NCBI GenBank assembly: GCA_000635495.1
Contig: JFLW01000041.1
Coordinates: forward strand, 62,001-126,000
Direction of reading: 5' to 3'
Origin: Prochlorococcus sp. scB243_495K23
GTDB taxonomy: Bacteria; Cyanobacteriota; Cyanobacteriia; PCC-6307; Cyanobiaceae
DNA: 64,000 bases
The position numbers were made by a program, and so were the translations under genes. The notes under the pieces are model-generated. The model was not told the origin of the DNA. It saw only the letters and a program-made list of their open reading frames with translations, and searched no databases. Shown here in pieces: positions 13,851 through 22,928 of the stretch (positions are counted from its first letter, which is position 1; every line of letters begins with the position of its first letter).

Positions 13851-14137
13851 TACTTAACTATATGCTGAGGGCACTTAATTGCAGCAATAGCAACCGCCGT
13901 AACTTTAAAATTTTCAGACTTCTCAATAACCTTTTTAACCTCTAATGGCCCAAATTTATTACTTGCATCACTATACGAAAGAAGTAAAGATTTATAGTTA
14001 TCATGACCTAGATTTCTATACTCACAGAAATTATCTCCAACATAATTCAAAAGAGTTAGTAAAGTTAATTCAATCATTAAAAAGCTTTTTACTAGTGAAG
14101 TTCTTACGAATAATACTGTGCAGGACATTTTTAACAA
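13850..14137 (-). CDS. Hypothetical secreted-type protein, 95 aa
   Basis: A hydrophobic N-terminus (about residues 18-32) is followed by NFCEYRNLGHDNYKSLLLSY and an ending VAIAAIKCPQHIV. The spacing of an early and a late Cys around charged helices recalls the small exported proteins at 16109 and 34962. The start could also be the ATG at residue 21. Function unknown. Confidence 0.6.
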   Translation of the reverse strand: MLKMSCTVLFVRTSLVKSFLMIELTLLTLLNYVGDNFCEYRNLGHDNYKSLLLSYSDASNKFGPLEVKKVIEKSENFKVTAVAIAAIKCPQHIVK

Positions 14138-14267
14138 GTAAAATTGCCAAAAACATATGAAATTATGTAATTAAATTTTCATTGATAAACTATAAAATTT
14201 CTAATTTATTTCACAATTTATTAATTCACATATAAAAAAGTCATAAAACACTATCTATAGTGTATTT

Positions 14268-14374
14268 AAGTTGAATGCATTGCGCTACTGATAGGGGGTT
14301 GCATTTTTTAAGAATTTGGTTTAAAAATAAGGTTCCCCATCACCCGGCCACACTTATGTGAGGCCTTTTTTTTT
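14268..14374 (+). ncRNA. Candidate small RNA with CCCCATCACC terminator
   Basis: The gene-free stretch 14138-14520 holds a strong terminator: GGCCACAC (14346-14353), TTAT, GTGAGGCC (14358-14365), then nine T. CCCCATCACC directly precedes it, and GGGGG at 14294-14298 can pair with CCCC. TATAGT near 14256 could be a -10 box. The same module appears at 3990-4074 in the island. It may be a homologue of a known picocyanobacterial RNA, but I cannot name it. Confidence 0.5.
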
Positions 14375-14520
14375 AGTTTTTTTAAAATAAAGGTTTCTCT
14401 AAAGGTATCACTTGAGAAAAAGAGTTATTCATTAACATCTTTGATAATGAATTTATCTTTTTGACCAATAAACCTGCTAAAGAATTTTTACTACAAATTT
14501 ATTGAAATTCTCAGTTAATT

Positions 14521-15333
14521 TTATAAAAAACTTTTTATGGATTTAATCAATAAGCTAATACCAACCAAAATACAAACTGTTATAAAAGTTTTCTTAATTA
14601 GAAAATTACCATTTAATTTTGACAGGTGAGCCCCGAAATATCCTCCTGTAAAGGAACCAATTATTAAAACTATTAATACATTTGGAGGAACTGATCCTAT
14701 TCTTGCCAAAAAAACTGCTCCGATAAAATTCCAAAAAATCCCAACAGTAAAGAATGTCATACTTATAGCTCGGAGAAAATCCATTTCAAAAGTTTTTATT
14801 AAAAGTATTGTTACAAGCAATCCAGTTCCTGAAGAAATAGAACCATTTAATATACCTATAAGAAAAATAAAAATAAAAAATCTAATTTTATTAACAAAAT
14901 TAAGCTCTTTGTTACCAGATGATAAACCTAAATCTGGTTTAAAGAATGAATAAAAAGCTAATAATATGGAAATTATTCCTAATATTAAGTACAAATACTT
15001 TTCTGAAATATATTCAACTACAGAAGTCCCTAAAATTACTCCTGGTAATCCAAAAATTAAAATTTGCCAAGCAACACTTATATCATTACCTAAAGATTTG
15101 TAATTTCTTAAGGAACCTCCTATGCCCAGTGCTACTGTTGCAAATTTATGACTAGCCAGAGCCTGATAATAAGGAACTCCAGATAAAATCAATGCAGGCA
15201 ATTGTAATAATCCTGCTCCTCCTCCAGAAATCGCTGAGAAAGTGTTAGAAAAAAACGATATCAAAAAGATATAAATACTTTTAAATAAAGAATGATCAAA
15301 ATTTCCTAATAATATTTTGAATAAATAGAGCAT
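14521..15333 (-). CDS. TauE/SafE-family (COG0730) membrane transporter
   Basis: The 270-residue protein has about eight membrane segments. The repeat signature GGGAGLLQLPALILSGVP is near residue 37 with a second half GILNGSISSGTGLLVTILL near residue 160, as in sulfite/sulfonate exporters of the TauE/SafE family. GGYFGAHLSKL appears before the last helix. Substrate (sulfite, sulfoacetate, other anions) is not decidable. Single gene on the minus strand. Confidence 0.85.
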   Translation of the reverse strand: MLYLFKILLGNFDHSLFKSIYIFLISFFSNTFSAISGGGAGLLQLPALILSGVPYYQALASHKFATVALGIGGSLRNYKSLGNDISVAWQILIFGLPGVILGTSVVEYISEKYLYLILGIISILLAFYSFFKPDLGLSSGNKELNFVNKIRFFIFIFLIGILNGSISSGTGLLVTILLIKTFEMDFLRAISMTFFTVGIFWNFIGAVFLARIGSVPPNVLIVLIIGSFTGGYFGAHLSKLNGNFLIKKTFITVCILVGISLLIKSIKSFL

Positions 15334-15472
15334 TAACTAAAAATTGCCTTTGTATTAGTTAGTGAAAATTATTCTTTTCATAGAAAGCATATGAATTAAA
15401 AAGCCTCATCTAATCTTTTTCAATCATACTTTAAAAAAAACTGTTATCATCGAAAAAATTATCAAGAATTTT

Positions 15473-15814
15473 ATGCATAAACAAGATGCAATTTACCTTG
15501 ATCAGTTTTGTCCCAAGATAAGTAATAAAAATTGGAAAGAGTCACTTAATAAAGTTACTAATTATAAATGTATTTATTGCGGTAAACCCTCAGAATCACT
15601 TGACCACATTCACCCAATGTCAAAAGGGGGTATAAGCAGTACATGTAATTGCGTGCCATGTTGTTTGTCATGTAATGGCAAGAAATCAGATTCAGAAGTT
15701 CTTAGTTGGTACAGAAAACAAAATTTTTATGACCCTCGAAGAGCTATGGCGATACGGGCATGGTTTAATGACGATTTGAAACTTGCGTCAGTTCTTTTGA
15801 ACTACTTAAATTAA
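15473..15814 (+). CDS. HNH endonuclease-domain protein, 113 aa
   Basis: CIYC (Cys33, Cys36), SLDHIHPMSKGG (Asp44-His45) and NCVPCCLSCNGKK (residues 59-71) form a zinc-stabilised HNH/ββα-Me fold. Its small size and intact catalytic His suggest a stand-alone nuclease-like protein. Such proteins are common in cyanobacterial core genomes with unknown roles. No intron or restriction partner is nearby. Confidence 0.85.
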   Translation: MHKQDAIYLDQFCPKISNKNWKESLNKVTNYKCIYCGKPSESLDHIHPMSKGGISSTCNCVPCCLSCNGKKSDSEVLSWYRKQNFYDPRRAMAIRAWFNDDLKLASVLLNYLN

Positions 15815-15904
15815 AAATGAAATGAAAAATTGATTGAGATTCGAAATAATATTTATATATGTTTGAATAGGATCTTGCAATTCTGGTAAGTAATGAATTT
15901 TTGT

Positions 15905-16099
15905 TTAAATTAATCTTTTTATTTCTGAATTTATTTTATTGCTCCTGAAAAGCGAAATATTAGAGTAGTCATCTTTCCACATTATTGGAGAATCTAAAAC
16001 CTTTCTCTCTGGCGACTTTACTGAAAAAATCAATCCAAATACAATAAGAATAGTAATCAATATGATTATCATTACTAATTTGTCTGAAATATTATTCAT
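15905..16099 (-). CDS. Hypothetical membrane protein, 64 aa
   Basis: One hydrophobic segment (about residues 8-26) is followed by a basic, polar tail. It lies 9 bases after the stop of the exported protein at 16109-16510, so probably in one transcript with it. Function unknown. Confidence 0.6.
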   Translation of the reverse strand: MNNISDKLVMIIILITILIVFGLIFSVKSPERKVLDSPIMWKDDYSNISLFRSNKINSEIKRLI

Positions 16100-16108
16100 T
16101 AACCTAAT

Positions 16109-16510
16109 CTATCTAGAAAAATTTTTGTCAGGAGTCGTTTTTTCATAAATTTCAAGAAAATATGATTTAAAGTAATTAACTCCATCCTTTCCAATCAATC
16201 CAATTGACCGTCCACAATCATTCACTACTTGCAATGAAATTTGATTAGCCAAGTCACTTTTCTCAATCCATTTTTTCTGTGGATTATAAGAAAAAGATAT
16301 AATATTTTCAGTTTTTACAATCGCTGATTTCATAGCTTCATCTTTAGAAAAACCATTTTGAATAGCGGTGCAATACTTCCTGGAGAAATTATTAGAGATT
16401 CTGTTTTGTAGCAAACTAACACTAGGATCTGACGTATCAAAAGCTAAACCTATTGAAGGTTTTAATAAATAAACTATAAAAAAAAGAAAACAAATAATAA
16501 ATTTTAACAA
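16109..16510 (-). CDS. Exported hypothetical protein, 133 aa
   Basis: A signal peptide (residues 1-23, ending SIGLAFD) precedes a helical domain with KYCTAIQNGFSKDEAMKSAI and VVNDCGRSIGL. The Cys pair and the GFSKDEA motif match the protein at 34962-35354 (GLDSDFA, DNCGEF), so the two look paralogous. It is probably periplasmic or lumenal. Function unknown. Confidence 0.72.
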   Translation of the reverse strand: MLKFIICFLFFIVYLLKPSIGLAFDTSDPSVSLLQNRISNNFSRKYCTAIQNGFSKDEAMKSAIVKTENIISFSYNPQKKWIEKSDLANQISLQVVNDCGRSIGLIGKDGVNYFKSYFLEIYEKTTPDKNFSR

Positions 16511-16673
16511 TAGCTATTTATAAATCACTTTAAATAATACATTAGTTTTTTCTTATTGTCTTTACAATCAAATCTGATGATTATTAACAGCAAATTAAAT
16601 TTCAATTTATTAAAAATTAAAAGTATTGCGATAAGTTCAGCAATAATAGTCAGAGGTTTATTTGACTACTAAT

Positions 16674-16895
16674 ATGTACGAATCATTGATGACATTGCTA
16701 TTTTTTCCTGACTGGACAAATGGTCTACCTTCAGACTTTTTAATCCTTCATTTTTTCGTAGGAGCTGTAATTTTTCCTTTCAATATGATTCATGCTAAAG
16801 CAAGGAAAATTGACAGTCAGAACCCACAGGAAGCAGCTAGTGGATATAAAAACTCAGACAATACAACATTTTTTGGATACGAAGAAATCAATTAG
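16674..16895 (+). CDS. Hypothetical protein, 73 aa
   Basis: The ATG start at 16674 gives MYESLMTLLFFPDWTNGLPS, then a hydrophobic segment (about 25-40) and a polar tail with NTTFFGYEEIN. An in-frame TTG at 16662 is an alternative. It is followed 35 bases later by another one-helix protein gene. Function unknown. Confidence 0.6.
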   Translation: MYESLMTLLFFPDWTNGLPSDFLILHFFVGAVIFPFNMIHAKARKIDSQNPQEAASGYKNSDNTTFFGYEEIN

Positions 16896-16930
16896 ATTTC
16901 CATAAATTTCTTAAAGGAATTACATAATTG

Positions 16931-17155
16931 ATGATAATTTTCCTAAATACAGCTTTAGATCTTAAAATTTTAAGCCCCAGTGAACCTATAGGAATATTAA
17001 TTATTTTTCTGGGATTAATATTTACTGGTATGATTTTCTATATTATTTACGCAGTAAGTACTAATAAAGAATCACTAGAAGATAAAAAAATAAGAACCAA
17101 AAAGGAATTCTTGCAAAAGGAGAGGATAGGGAAATTGTTCCCTAAGAAAAAATAA
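16931..17155 (+). CDS. Hypothetical membrane protein, 74 aa
   Basis: Two hydrophobic stretches (about residues 1-12 and 20-45) precede a Lys/Arg-rich tail. ATG 16931 is preferred over the adjacent TTG 16928. Probably in one unit with the preceding gene. Function unknown. Confidence 0.6.
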   Translation: MIIFLNTALDLKILSPSEPIGILIIFLGLIFTGMIFYIIYAVSTNKESLEDKKIRTKKEFLQKERIGKLFPKKK

Positions 17156-17377
17156 ATTTAATTGTTTTGTTACTACAAAGGTATTTATTTATATTACTAA
17201 TAATCAAATCAGTAGGATCTAAAAACATAAGTTTTAGCTCTTTTAAATCAAACATTTTCAAAGCCTTATACTAACATTTAAATTTTTTTTACGAGGAGTT
17301 TATATTGTTAATAGCACTACAAAATTATTTTCATATCATGCAAAAAATGTTAAAAATGGAAAAAATGATTAGAAAGC

Positions 17378-17881
17378 TTGGAGAATTCACCTCAATATCT
17401 ATTTCTTGCTAGTGGAGTAAATAATGGGGAAGGTTTTTGGATGGTTGGAATAAAAAATTGCGATGAAAATATCCTTGAGGATAAAAATCTATTAGATTGC
17501 CATAGAAAAGAATTAATAGGGAATGAATCAGCAAAAGATATTCTTTTAGCTATTAATATAAACTTGAATAATTTATTAAATGAACTAAGAAACAAAAATT
17601 ATATAATTGGAAGTCCTTCAGTGGGAATTTCATTTGATCTGCCTTTAGAAATAATGGAAAATATTTTTGATTTTTGGTTAGATATTTATAAAAATCAAGA
17701 AGCCTGGGAAGCTTGTCTAGGTCTTCTTAAAGTTAGAAAAAGGATTCCTCTTACGAACCTTATTGAAAGCGAGAGTTTAAAGGGTAACTCAAAAAAATGG
17801 GCTATAAAAATTGAAAATTTACATTCTTATGTTCCTTCTTCACTTAGAATTGACAAATTAAATGATCCCATGTGGGAATAA
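17378..17881 (+). CDS. Hypothetical protein, 167 aa (TTG start)
   Basis: A soluble protein: LENSPQYLFLASGVNNGEGF, GSPSVGISFDLPLEIMENIF and DFWLDIYKNQEAWEACLGLL. The only start near the N-terminus is TTG 17378; a stop lies 12 bases upstream. A GAGGAG Shine-Dalgarno (17293-17298) with TTG 17305 opens a different frame that runs into this gene, so an N-terminal frameshift is possible. No family is recognised. Confidence 0.65.
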   Translation: MENSPQYLFLASGVNNGEGFWMVGIKNCDENILEDKNLLDCHRKELIGNESAKDILLAININLNNLLNELRNKNYIIGSPSVGISFDLPLEIMENIFDFWLDIYKNQEAWEACLGLLKVRKRIPLTNLIESESLKGNSKKWAIKIENLHSYVPSSLRIDKLNDPMWE

Positions 17882-17955
17882 TTTTATCTTTTAATACTAA
17901 AAATATTTACTTCGTTGGATATTTAAGTAAAAATAAAATAACTATTAATTAAAAA

Positions 17956-18141
17956 ATGAATAAACCATATTCTTTTAATATTGATCAAATGAATGGAATT
18001 GTAGAGGATACATACGCCAAGATAATAAATGAATGTGAAAATTTAAAGAAAAATACTAATTGTCCAAATGAGCAAGTGGTAGCACTTTTAAGCGTGATTG
18101 CTTCAAATTACGCTATTACAAAAGAAAATAACGAAAATTAA
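17956..18141 (+). CDS. Hypothetical protein, 61 aa
   Basis: A small helical acidic protein: MNKPYSFNIDQMNGIVEDTY to NEQVVALLSVIASNYAITKE. Its stop is 1 base before the ATG of the phosphoribosyltransferase gene, suggesting an operon of three genes. Function unknown. Confidence 0.65.
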   Translation: MNKPYSFNIDQMNGIVEDTYAKIINECENLKKNTNCPNEQVVALLSVIASNYAITKENNEN

Positions 18142-18142
18142 G

Positions 18143-18538
18143 ATGATAAGTTATTTTACTTGGGGCGAATTTGATAAGAGCGTAGAACAAATAGCTAATA
18201 AATGTAGGTTTAAGGATTTTTCTGGAATATATGGAGTTCCTCGTGGTGGATTATGTCTTGCTGTAGCATTAAGCCATAAATTAAAAATTGAATTAATTTC
18301 AGAACCACTAAAAAATTCACTAATAGTAGATGATGTTTATGAAACTGGTCTTACATTAACGACATTTAAGGATATTGAAGGAGCAATGTTTTTTGTATTA
18401 TTTAGTAAAATCAAACCTACATGGTGGAATACAGTATTTATATCTCAAGAAAACCAATGGATTGTTTTTCCTTGGGAAAATACTTTAAATTCAAAAAGTG
18501 ACCGTGAAGAGTACTTAAAAAAAAGAGGTTTAAGTTGA
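18143..18538 (+). CDS. Phosphoribosyltransferase-family protein, 131 aa
   Basis: The PRPP-binding loop is degenerate but visible as LIVDDVYETGLTLTTF (about residues 56-71). GIYGVPRGGLCLAVALSH near residue 30 is the PPi-loop region of type I phosphoribosyltransferases (Gpt-like). It is shorter than xanthine-guanine phosphoribosyltransferase (about 150). It overlaps the following deoxyribosyltransferase-like gene by 4 bases. Together they suggest nucleobase or nucleoside salvage. Confidence 0.75.
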   Translation: MISYFTWGEFDKSVEQIANKCRFKDFSGIYGVPRGGLCLAVALSHKLKIELISEPLKNSLIVDDVYETGLTLTTFKDIEGAMFFVLFSKIKPTWWNTVFISQENQWIVFPWENTLNSKSDREEYLKKRGLS

Positions 18539-18951
18539 GTAAGAAACTATATTTGGCAAATCCATATGGATTTTCAAAACAAACTAAACCACTTTTACAT
18601 GAATTTATTGAAATCTTCAATGATTTAAATATAGAAGTATTTGAACCTTTTGAGAGAGCAAAAACATTAATACAAAAAGGCAGTCAATGGGCATATGAAG
18701 TTGCAAGTAGTAATTTCCTTGATTTAAAAGAATGTGATTGTATTTTTGCGATTGTTAATGGAAATCCTCCAGATGAAGGGGTAATGATTGAATTGGGTAT
18801 CGCAATTGCTTTAAAAAAGGAAATCTTTTTATTCAGGGATAATTTTAGAAATTGTTCTGATAGCGATCAGTACCCATTAAATCTAATGTTATTTCTTGGG
18901 CTGCCTAAAATAATTGGGAAAAATATTATTTTGAATCATTACGAGATATAA
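18535..18951 (+). CDS. Nucleoside 2-deoxyribosyltransferase-like protein, 138 aa
   Basis: KLYLANPYGFS at the N-terminus, FEPFERA near residue 40 and FAIVNGNPPDEGVMIELGIA near residues 70-90 fit the PF05014 family, including the catalytic Glu context (DEG). These enzymes exchange or hydrolyse the base of deoxynucleosides. The start is TTG (18535), four bases inside the previous gene, so it is translationally coupled to the phosphoribosyltransferase. Confidence 0.78.
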   Translation: MSKKLYLANPYGFSKQTKPLLHEFIEIFNDLNIEVFEPFERAKTLIQKGSQWAYEVASSNFLDLKECDCIFAIVNGNPPDEGVMIELGIAIALKKEIFLFRDNFRNCSDSDQYPLNLMLFLGLPKIIGKNIILNHYEI

Positions 18952-19078
18952 AAAGTAATAAAAAAAGATTTATGGAGTGGGCAAAAAATTAGCCAAGAAA
19001 AGAAATAAACCCTCAGGAGGAAGTTTTATATTCAAATAAATCTATCGAAGTGCTAGAATAATATTTATTTGGAAAATT

Positions 19079-19255
19079 TTGACACAAGTTACAGTTGGAG
19101 AGAATGAGGGCATTGAATCTGCCCTTAGAAGATTTAAGAGACAAGTATCTAAGTCTGGAATCTTTGCAGATTTAAAAAGACTTAGACATCACGAAACGCC
19201 TATCGAAAAATATAAAAGAAAGTTGCAACAGAGAAGAAAAGCAAGAAGAAGATAA
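19079..19255 (+). CDS. rpsU: 30S ribosomal protein S21
   Basis: The 58-residue protein starts (TTG) [18 protein letters not shown], continues [20 protein letters not shown] and ends in a very basic tail (QQRRKARRR). This is bS21, the last protein to join the small subunit, acting near the anti-Shine-Dalgarno of 16S rRNA. TTG is the only start consistent with family length. Monocistronic, with 127 gene-free bases upstream. Confidence 0.95.
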
Positions 19256-19333
19256 TCTGCTACAGCTCATAAATTTTTTTAATATATTGAATATTAAAAA
19301 ATTTTCTTAGAGAAATTTATATTAAAATTTAGA

Positions 19334-19657
19334 TTACTTAAGCTTTTTAAGCTTCTTAACAAGATTTATTCCCACTCCTGATACAGCAAGAAGATCTTTT
19401 TCATCAGCAGCAATAACTGCTTTTGTTGTTTTGAATCCAGCCTCATACAAAGCTTTTGCGCTTTTTGCTCCAACACCTGGAAGTGTAGTCAAAGTTTCAA
19501 TATTTTTCTTAGAATTAACTAATTTGCTTTTTGTTTTCGTTTTTGTTTTCGTTTTTGCAGACTTTGCTGCTTTTTTTTCTATCTTTAAAGAAGTTTCAGG
19601 AGATACTGCACTTTTAAATAAAATTGATTTTAGTTTGCTGAGAAATTTAGAAATCAT
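19334..19657 (-). CDS. Helix-hairpin-helix protein with a Lys-rich linker, 107 aa
   Basis: The C-terminal half carries two HhH units, LTTLPGVGAKSAKALYEAGF and LLAVSGVGINLVKKLKKL. They resemble the DNA-binding tandem HhH of RuvA or the alpha subunit of RNA polymerase. The N-terminal half is basic with a KTKTKTKTK run (residues 36-44), likely disordered. It probably binds nucleic acid non-specifically. Single gene. Confidence 0.8.
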   Translation of the reverse strand: MISKFLSKLKSILFKSAVSPETSLKIEKKAAKSAKTKTKTKTKSKLVNSKKNIETLTTLPGVGAKSAKALYEAGFKTTKAVIAADEKDLLAVSGVGINLVKKLKKLK

Positions 19658-19926
19658 TGAAAAAATATAAGTAATAAATTTAGCTAATTAATTTAATATA
19701 TTATCAAATTCCAGAGGAATTAATAACAAGAAAATAGCTAATTGAATAGAAATAATTTATTTACAATTATATAAAGACACATATTTAATATTTATGCAAG
19801 CTTACGAGCCATTGCAAGGTATTCAAAATTATTTGAGAACCCAAAAAAGAACAAATGTATTTTTCAAATTTTAAAGGTATTTATTAATAGTAAAGTTAAA
19901 ATCTTATTAAAGAACAGATCATAAAA

Positions 19927-20523
19927 ATGAAGCTTATTTTTATAAGTGGACCTTCTGGAAGTGGGAAAACAACTTTATCAAATCAAATAATAAAAAAAAA
20001 TAAAAATGGAATTGTTTTAAGTACTGACAATTACTATAAAACAGGGTTAATAAGTAAATTACTACCAAAATTTGTAGAAGGTTTTTTTGATAGAAGTATT
20101 AGTTTTAATAACAAATTATTCAAAAAAGATTTTGATTTTATTTATAAGAATGGAATTTCAATCTGTGATCGGAAATATAATTTCGAAAAAAAAACAATTC
20201 AAAATATCTTAAACGAAAAAAACAATATTAGTTTTTTAATAGTTGAGGGTATATTTGCTAAAGAATTCTCTAACACTTTAAATAATAAAGATTATATTTA
20301 TTTAGAAATAAAAACTAAAAAAAATGAATGCATGAAAAGGGTTGTTAAAAGAGATATAAAAGAAAGGGGGAAGGATAAAAAACAAGCTGAAAAAGATTTC
20401 TTAAAGTCATGGAGCATTTATTACAAAAAATTCAACCCTAATAGCATAAAAACTAATAAAAAAAACTTCATTTTTGAAAAAAACACTGATATAGATCACA
20501 TTCTGAAAAAATTATTTAATTAA
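19927..20523 (+). CDS. Uridine kinase-like P-loop kinase, 198 aa
   Basis: Walker A GPSGSGKTT is at residues 8-16, then STDNYYKTGL (substrate loop as in uridine kinase/phosphoribulokinase), LIVEGIFA near residue 108, and a lid with KRVVKRDIKERG. It is most similar in layout to Udk. Lys and Asn content is very high. The last 12 bases overlap the convergent oxidoreductase gene. Substrate uncertain (uridine, cytidine or another). Confidence 0.8.
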   Translation: MKLIFISGPSGSGKTTLSNQIIKKNKNGIVLSTDNYYKTGLISKLLPKFVEGFFDRSISFNNKLFKKDFDFIYKNGISICDRKYNFEKKTIQNILNEKNNISFLIVEGIFAKEFSNTLNNKDYIYLEIKTKKNECMKRVVKRDIKERGKDKKQAEKDFLKSWSIYYKKFNPNSIKTNKKNFIFEKNTDIDHILKKLFN

Positions 20524-21678
20524 GTCTCTAATTTTTTTCTCTAATATTAATGCACTTAAAATTGAGCCTTCAATTCTGCCAAATCCATCTCCTTCAAACC
20601 AGTCTCCGCAAAATCCAATTCTATATTTTCTACTAAATTGTAAAGATAATGGTACTGCAATGCCGGAAGGCTGGGAAGCTCTCCATTTCATAATAGATAT
20701 TTTTTCATCAATAGTTAATTTATTTACTAAAGAATTATCTTCAAAAAGTTTATTGAAATTTGTAATTATTTTTTGTTTAAAAACATCTTCATCTTTTTCA
20801 CTTATATAGGAATTAATTAATTCTATGTTTTTTGAATGTACTACAATTCCTAATTTATTATTATCTTGCCTCTGAAAAATAATTCTTTCAAATCTGTATT
20901 TATTTTCTAAATTATTTTTTAAATAAAAATACCTTTGTTTTTTAGAATAATAATCTTTATAACTATAATTTTCATTCGTATAAATTATAAAAGTTAACCT
21001 AGGAATAAACGTTTGTTCCTCTAAGAAATTTAAAAGAAAATCTATTTTTTTGTCATTATTAATCGGAATAGCTTTTCTTAATGGAATTTGATTTACATTT
21101 AATATTTTTAAAGACCTTTTATGTAACAACAAATTAGTTGAACAAATTAGATATTTAGACTTGAATTTCTCGCCATTCTTTGATGTTAGTAACCATTCCT
21201 TATTATTAAACTTCATATCAACTATCAAAGTTTCAAAGAAAAAATCAATTTGCTCTTCAAAATTATTTGACTCAATTATCTTTTTTGATAATTCACTCAT
21301 GGAATCTAAAGATAGATAATTAATCCCACAAGAAAATTCATTTTTTTTAATGCTTTCTAAATTAGAATCTTCATTTAGAAAAAATATTTCTGAGTCATCA
21401 ATTTTTATATATTTATTTTCCAATAATTCATCAATATATCTTTTTAATAAAAGATTATTTTTACTGTTAGATATATTAAAATTTGGAGAACCATGGTTTA
21501 GTTTCCAACCTTTATATCTTTTGCTTATTCTTGTACTTGATCTCCCTCCAAGTCCACGACCTATTTCAATTAATCCAACTTTTTTTGTCCTATTATTTTT
21601 CAGATACTGCGAAGTGAAAACACAGGCTGATATACCCCCACCTATTATTAATAAGTCATATGTAACATCATTTTTCAT
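20512..21678 (-). CDS. FAD-dependent oxidoreductase (renalase/amine-oxidase-like), 388 aa
   Basis: The N-terminal Rossmann dinucleotide motif is DLLIIGGGISACVFTSQYLK, followed by GLGGRSSTRIS, the FAD contact typical of amine-oxidase/renalase proteins. The C-terminal block FCGDWFEGDGFGRIEGSILS (about residues 358-377) is the FAD-closing motif. It is predicted cytosolic. It is followed in the same direction by the MTHFR-like gene further upstream on this strand, 20 bases apart. Confidence 0.82.
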   Translation of the reverse strand: MKNDVTYDLLIIGGGISACVFTSQYLKNNRTKKVGLIEIGRGLGGRSSTRISKRYKGWKLNHGSPNFNISNSKNNLLLKRYIDELLENKYIKIDDSEIFFLNEDSNLESIKKNEFSCGINYLSLDSMSELSKKIIESNNFEEQIDFFFETLIVDMKFNNKEWLLTSKNGEKFKSKYLICSTNLLLHKRSLKILNVNQIPLRKAIPINNDKKIDFLLNFLEEQTFIPRLTFIIYTNENYSYKDYYSKKQRYFYLKNNLENKYRFERIIFQRQDNNKLGIVVHSKNIELINSYISEKDEDVFKQKIITNFNKLFEDNSLVNKLTIDEKISIMKWRASQPSGIAVPLSLQFSRKYRIGFCGDWFEGDGFGRIEGSILSALILEKKIRDLIK

Positions 21679-21698
21679 TGGGTTAATATTGACAGAAA

Positions 21699-22529
21699 TT
21701 ATTTTTCATTTTCTAAAAAACTATGTACAGAATCAAGTTTCTCTGATGATGAAAAATCAGATTCAATTACTGGAGTAATATTATTATTTTTATAAAAACT
21801 AACCAATTCGCTTGTGAAATCAAAAAAATTATCTAACGAATATAAACACTTTTCTGATATATAGACCTCTTTCCAAGGACGGAATTTAAATCGCGTTATA
21901 AATTGTTTAGAGGGAATAAATAAACTTCCAAATAGATTTAATCTTTCATCTTTTGTTATTTTCTTGAGATAAGTCAACTCATACTTAAGAACTTTAATAT
22001 CTGTACCATATTGAAACCAAATTGAATTTATTAATCCAGTCGAAATTTTTCTTTGGAACCTTTCTCTTTCTGAAGAAATATTATAATATTTTTTCAAATA
22101 TGGATTATAAGCTATACCTAATTTTACTTTTAAATTTTTTTCTTTTTTTAAAAAGCCTAATGCATCAATTGAATCAAAGTTTTTTTTCTTATTTGATCCT
22201 GACACAAGCAGAATTTCATAATTTCTATTGGAGTGAGAATTTTTAATAAAATCTAAAAAATCCTCATATGATTTAACTTTATTTTTTGAGTATTGATGAT
22301 AAAGACTATAGTGGTAGGTTACATTAAATTCATTAAAACTTTTAGATATATAATTAATGGTGTCATTGAATAAATCCTTCTTTATTAGTCCTTTACATGG
22401 AATATTGATATTTTTTATATTATTTAATTTGCAGAAATTAAGTTTATTTTCTAACTGAGTAATATTTTTAAATGACAATTCAAATCTTGTATTATTGTTC
22501 ATTTTTTTGTATTCAAATTTCACATTCAA
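21699..22529 (-). CDS. Methylenetetrahydrofolate reductase-like protein, 276 aa
   Basis: TYHYSLYHQYSKNKVKSYED, EILLVSGSNKKK, LGIAYNPYL and STGLINSIWFQYG give the TIM-barrel pattern of MTHFR-like flavoproteins in cyanobacteria and some bacteria. It is shorter than MetF. The adjacency to the FAD oxidoreductase suggests a shared flavin or one-carbon function, which is inference. The start is ATG 22529; the next gene on this strand stops 5 bases earlier. Confidence 0.7.
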   Translation of the reverse strand: MNVKFEYKKMNNNTRFELSFKNITQLENKLNFCKLNNIKNINIPCKGLIKKDLFNDTINYISKSFNEFNVTYHYSLYHQYSKNKVKSYEDFLDFIKNSHSNRNYEILLVSGSNKKKNFDSIDALGFLKKEKNLKVKLGIAYNPYLKKYYNISSERERFQRKISTGLINSIWFQYGTDIKVLKYELTYLKKITKDERLNLFGSLFIPSKQFITRFKFRPWKEVYISEKCLYSLDNFFDFTSELVSFYKNNNITPVIESDFSSSEKLDSVHSFLENEK

Positions 22530-22534
22530 ACATA

Positions 22535-22771
22535 TTAACGAAAACAGGCATCTGCAACGATTCTTACTTTTGAAGCCGTATTTCTATTCTTACGCTTTAA
22601 AACATAACTAGGAGAAATCTCCATTGCAGCTTTTAAAGAAATTTTATCTTCAGTAGATTTTACAATAATATCTTTAAAGCATTTCCAATTTTCTGGTATT
22701 ACTAAACCTGGCCATGATAAATAAAGACCTGTAAAAATACCGCAAAATAGAAAAAAAAATAATCTCATCAT
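22535..22771 (-). CDS. Exported hypothetical protein, 78 aa
   Basis: A hydrophobic N-terminus (MMRLFFFLFCGIFTGLYLSW) is followed by a basic domain with PENWKCFKDIIV and VRIVADACFR. It is upstream of the MTHFR-like gene on the same strand, 5 bases apart. Function unknown. Confidence 0.65.
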   Translation of the reverse strand: MMRLFFFLFCGIFTGLYLSWPGLVIPENWKCFKDIIVKSTEDKISLKAAMEISPSYVLKRKNRNTASKVRIVADACFR

Positions 22772-22928
22772 ATAAATATATTTATCTTACTTTTTAATAT
22801 AAATACTAATAAGTATCAATTATATAGGTAAATAATTAATTATTTTCTTTTTTTAGCAATTGATTCATCCAAACAAGATTTTCATGAACTCGAGAGGTTA
22901 GAATATCAAAAAGGATTTATTTCAGAAT

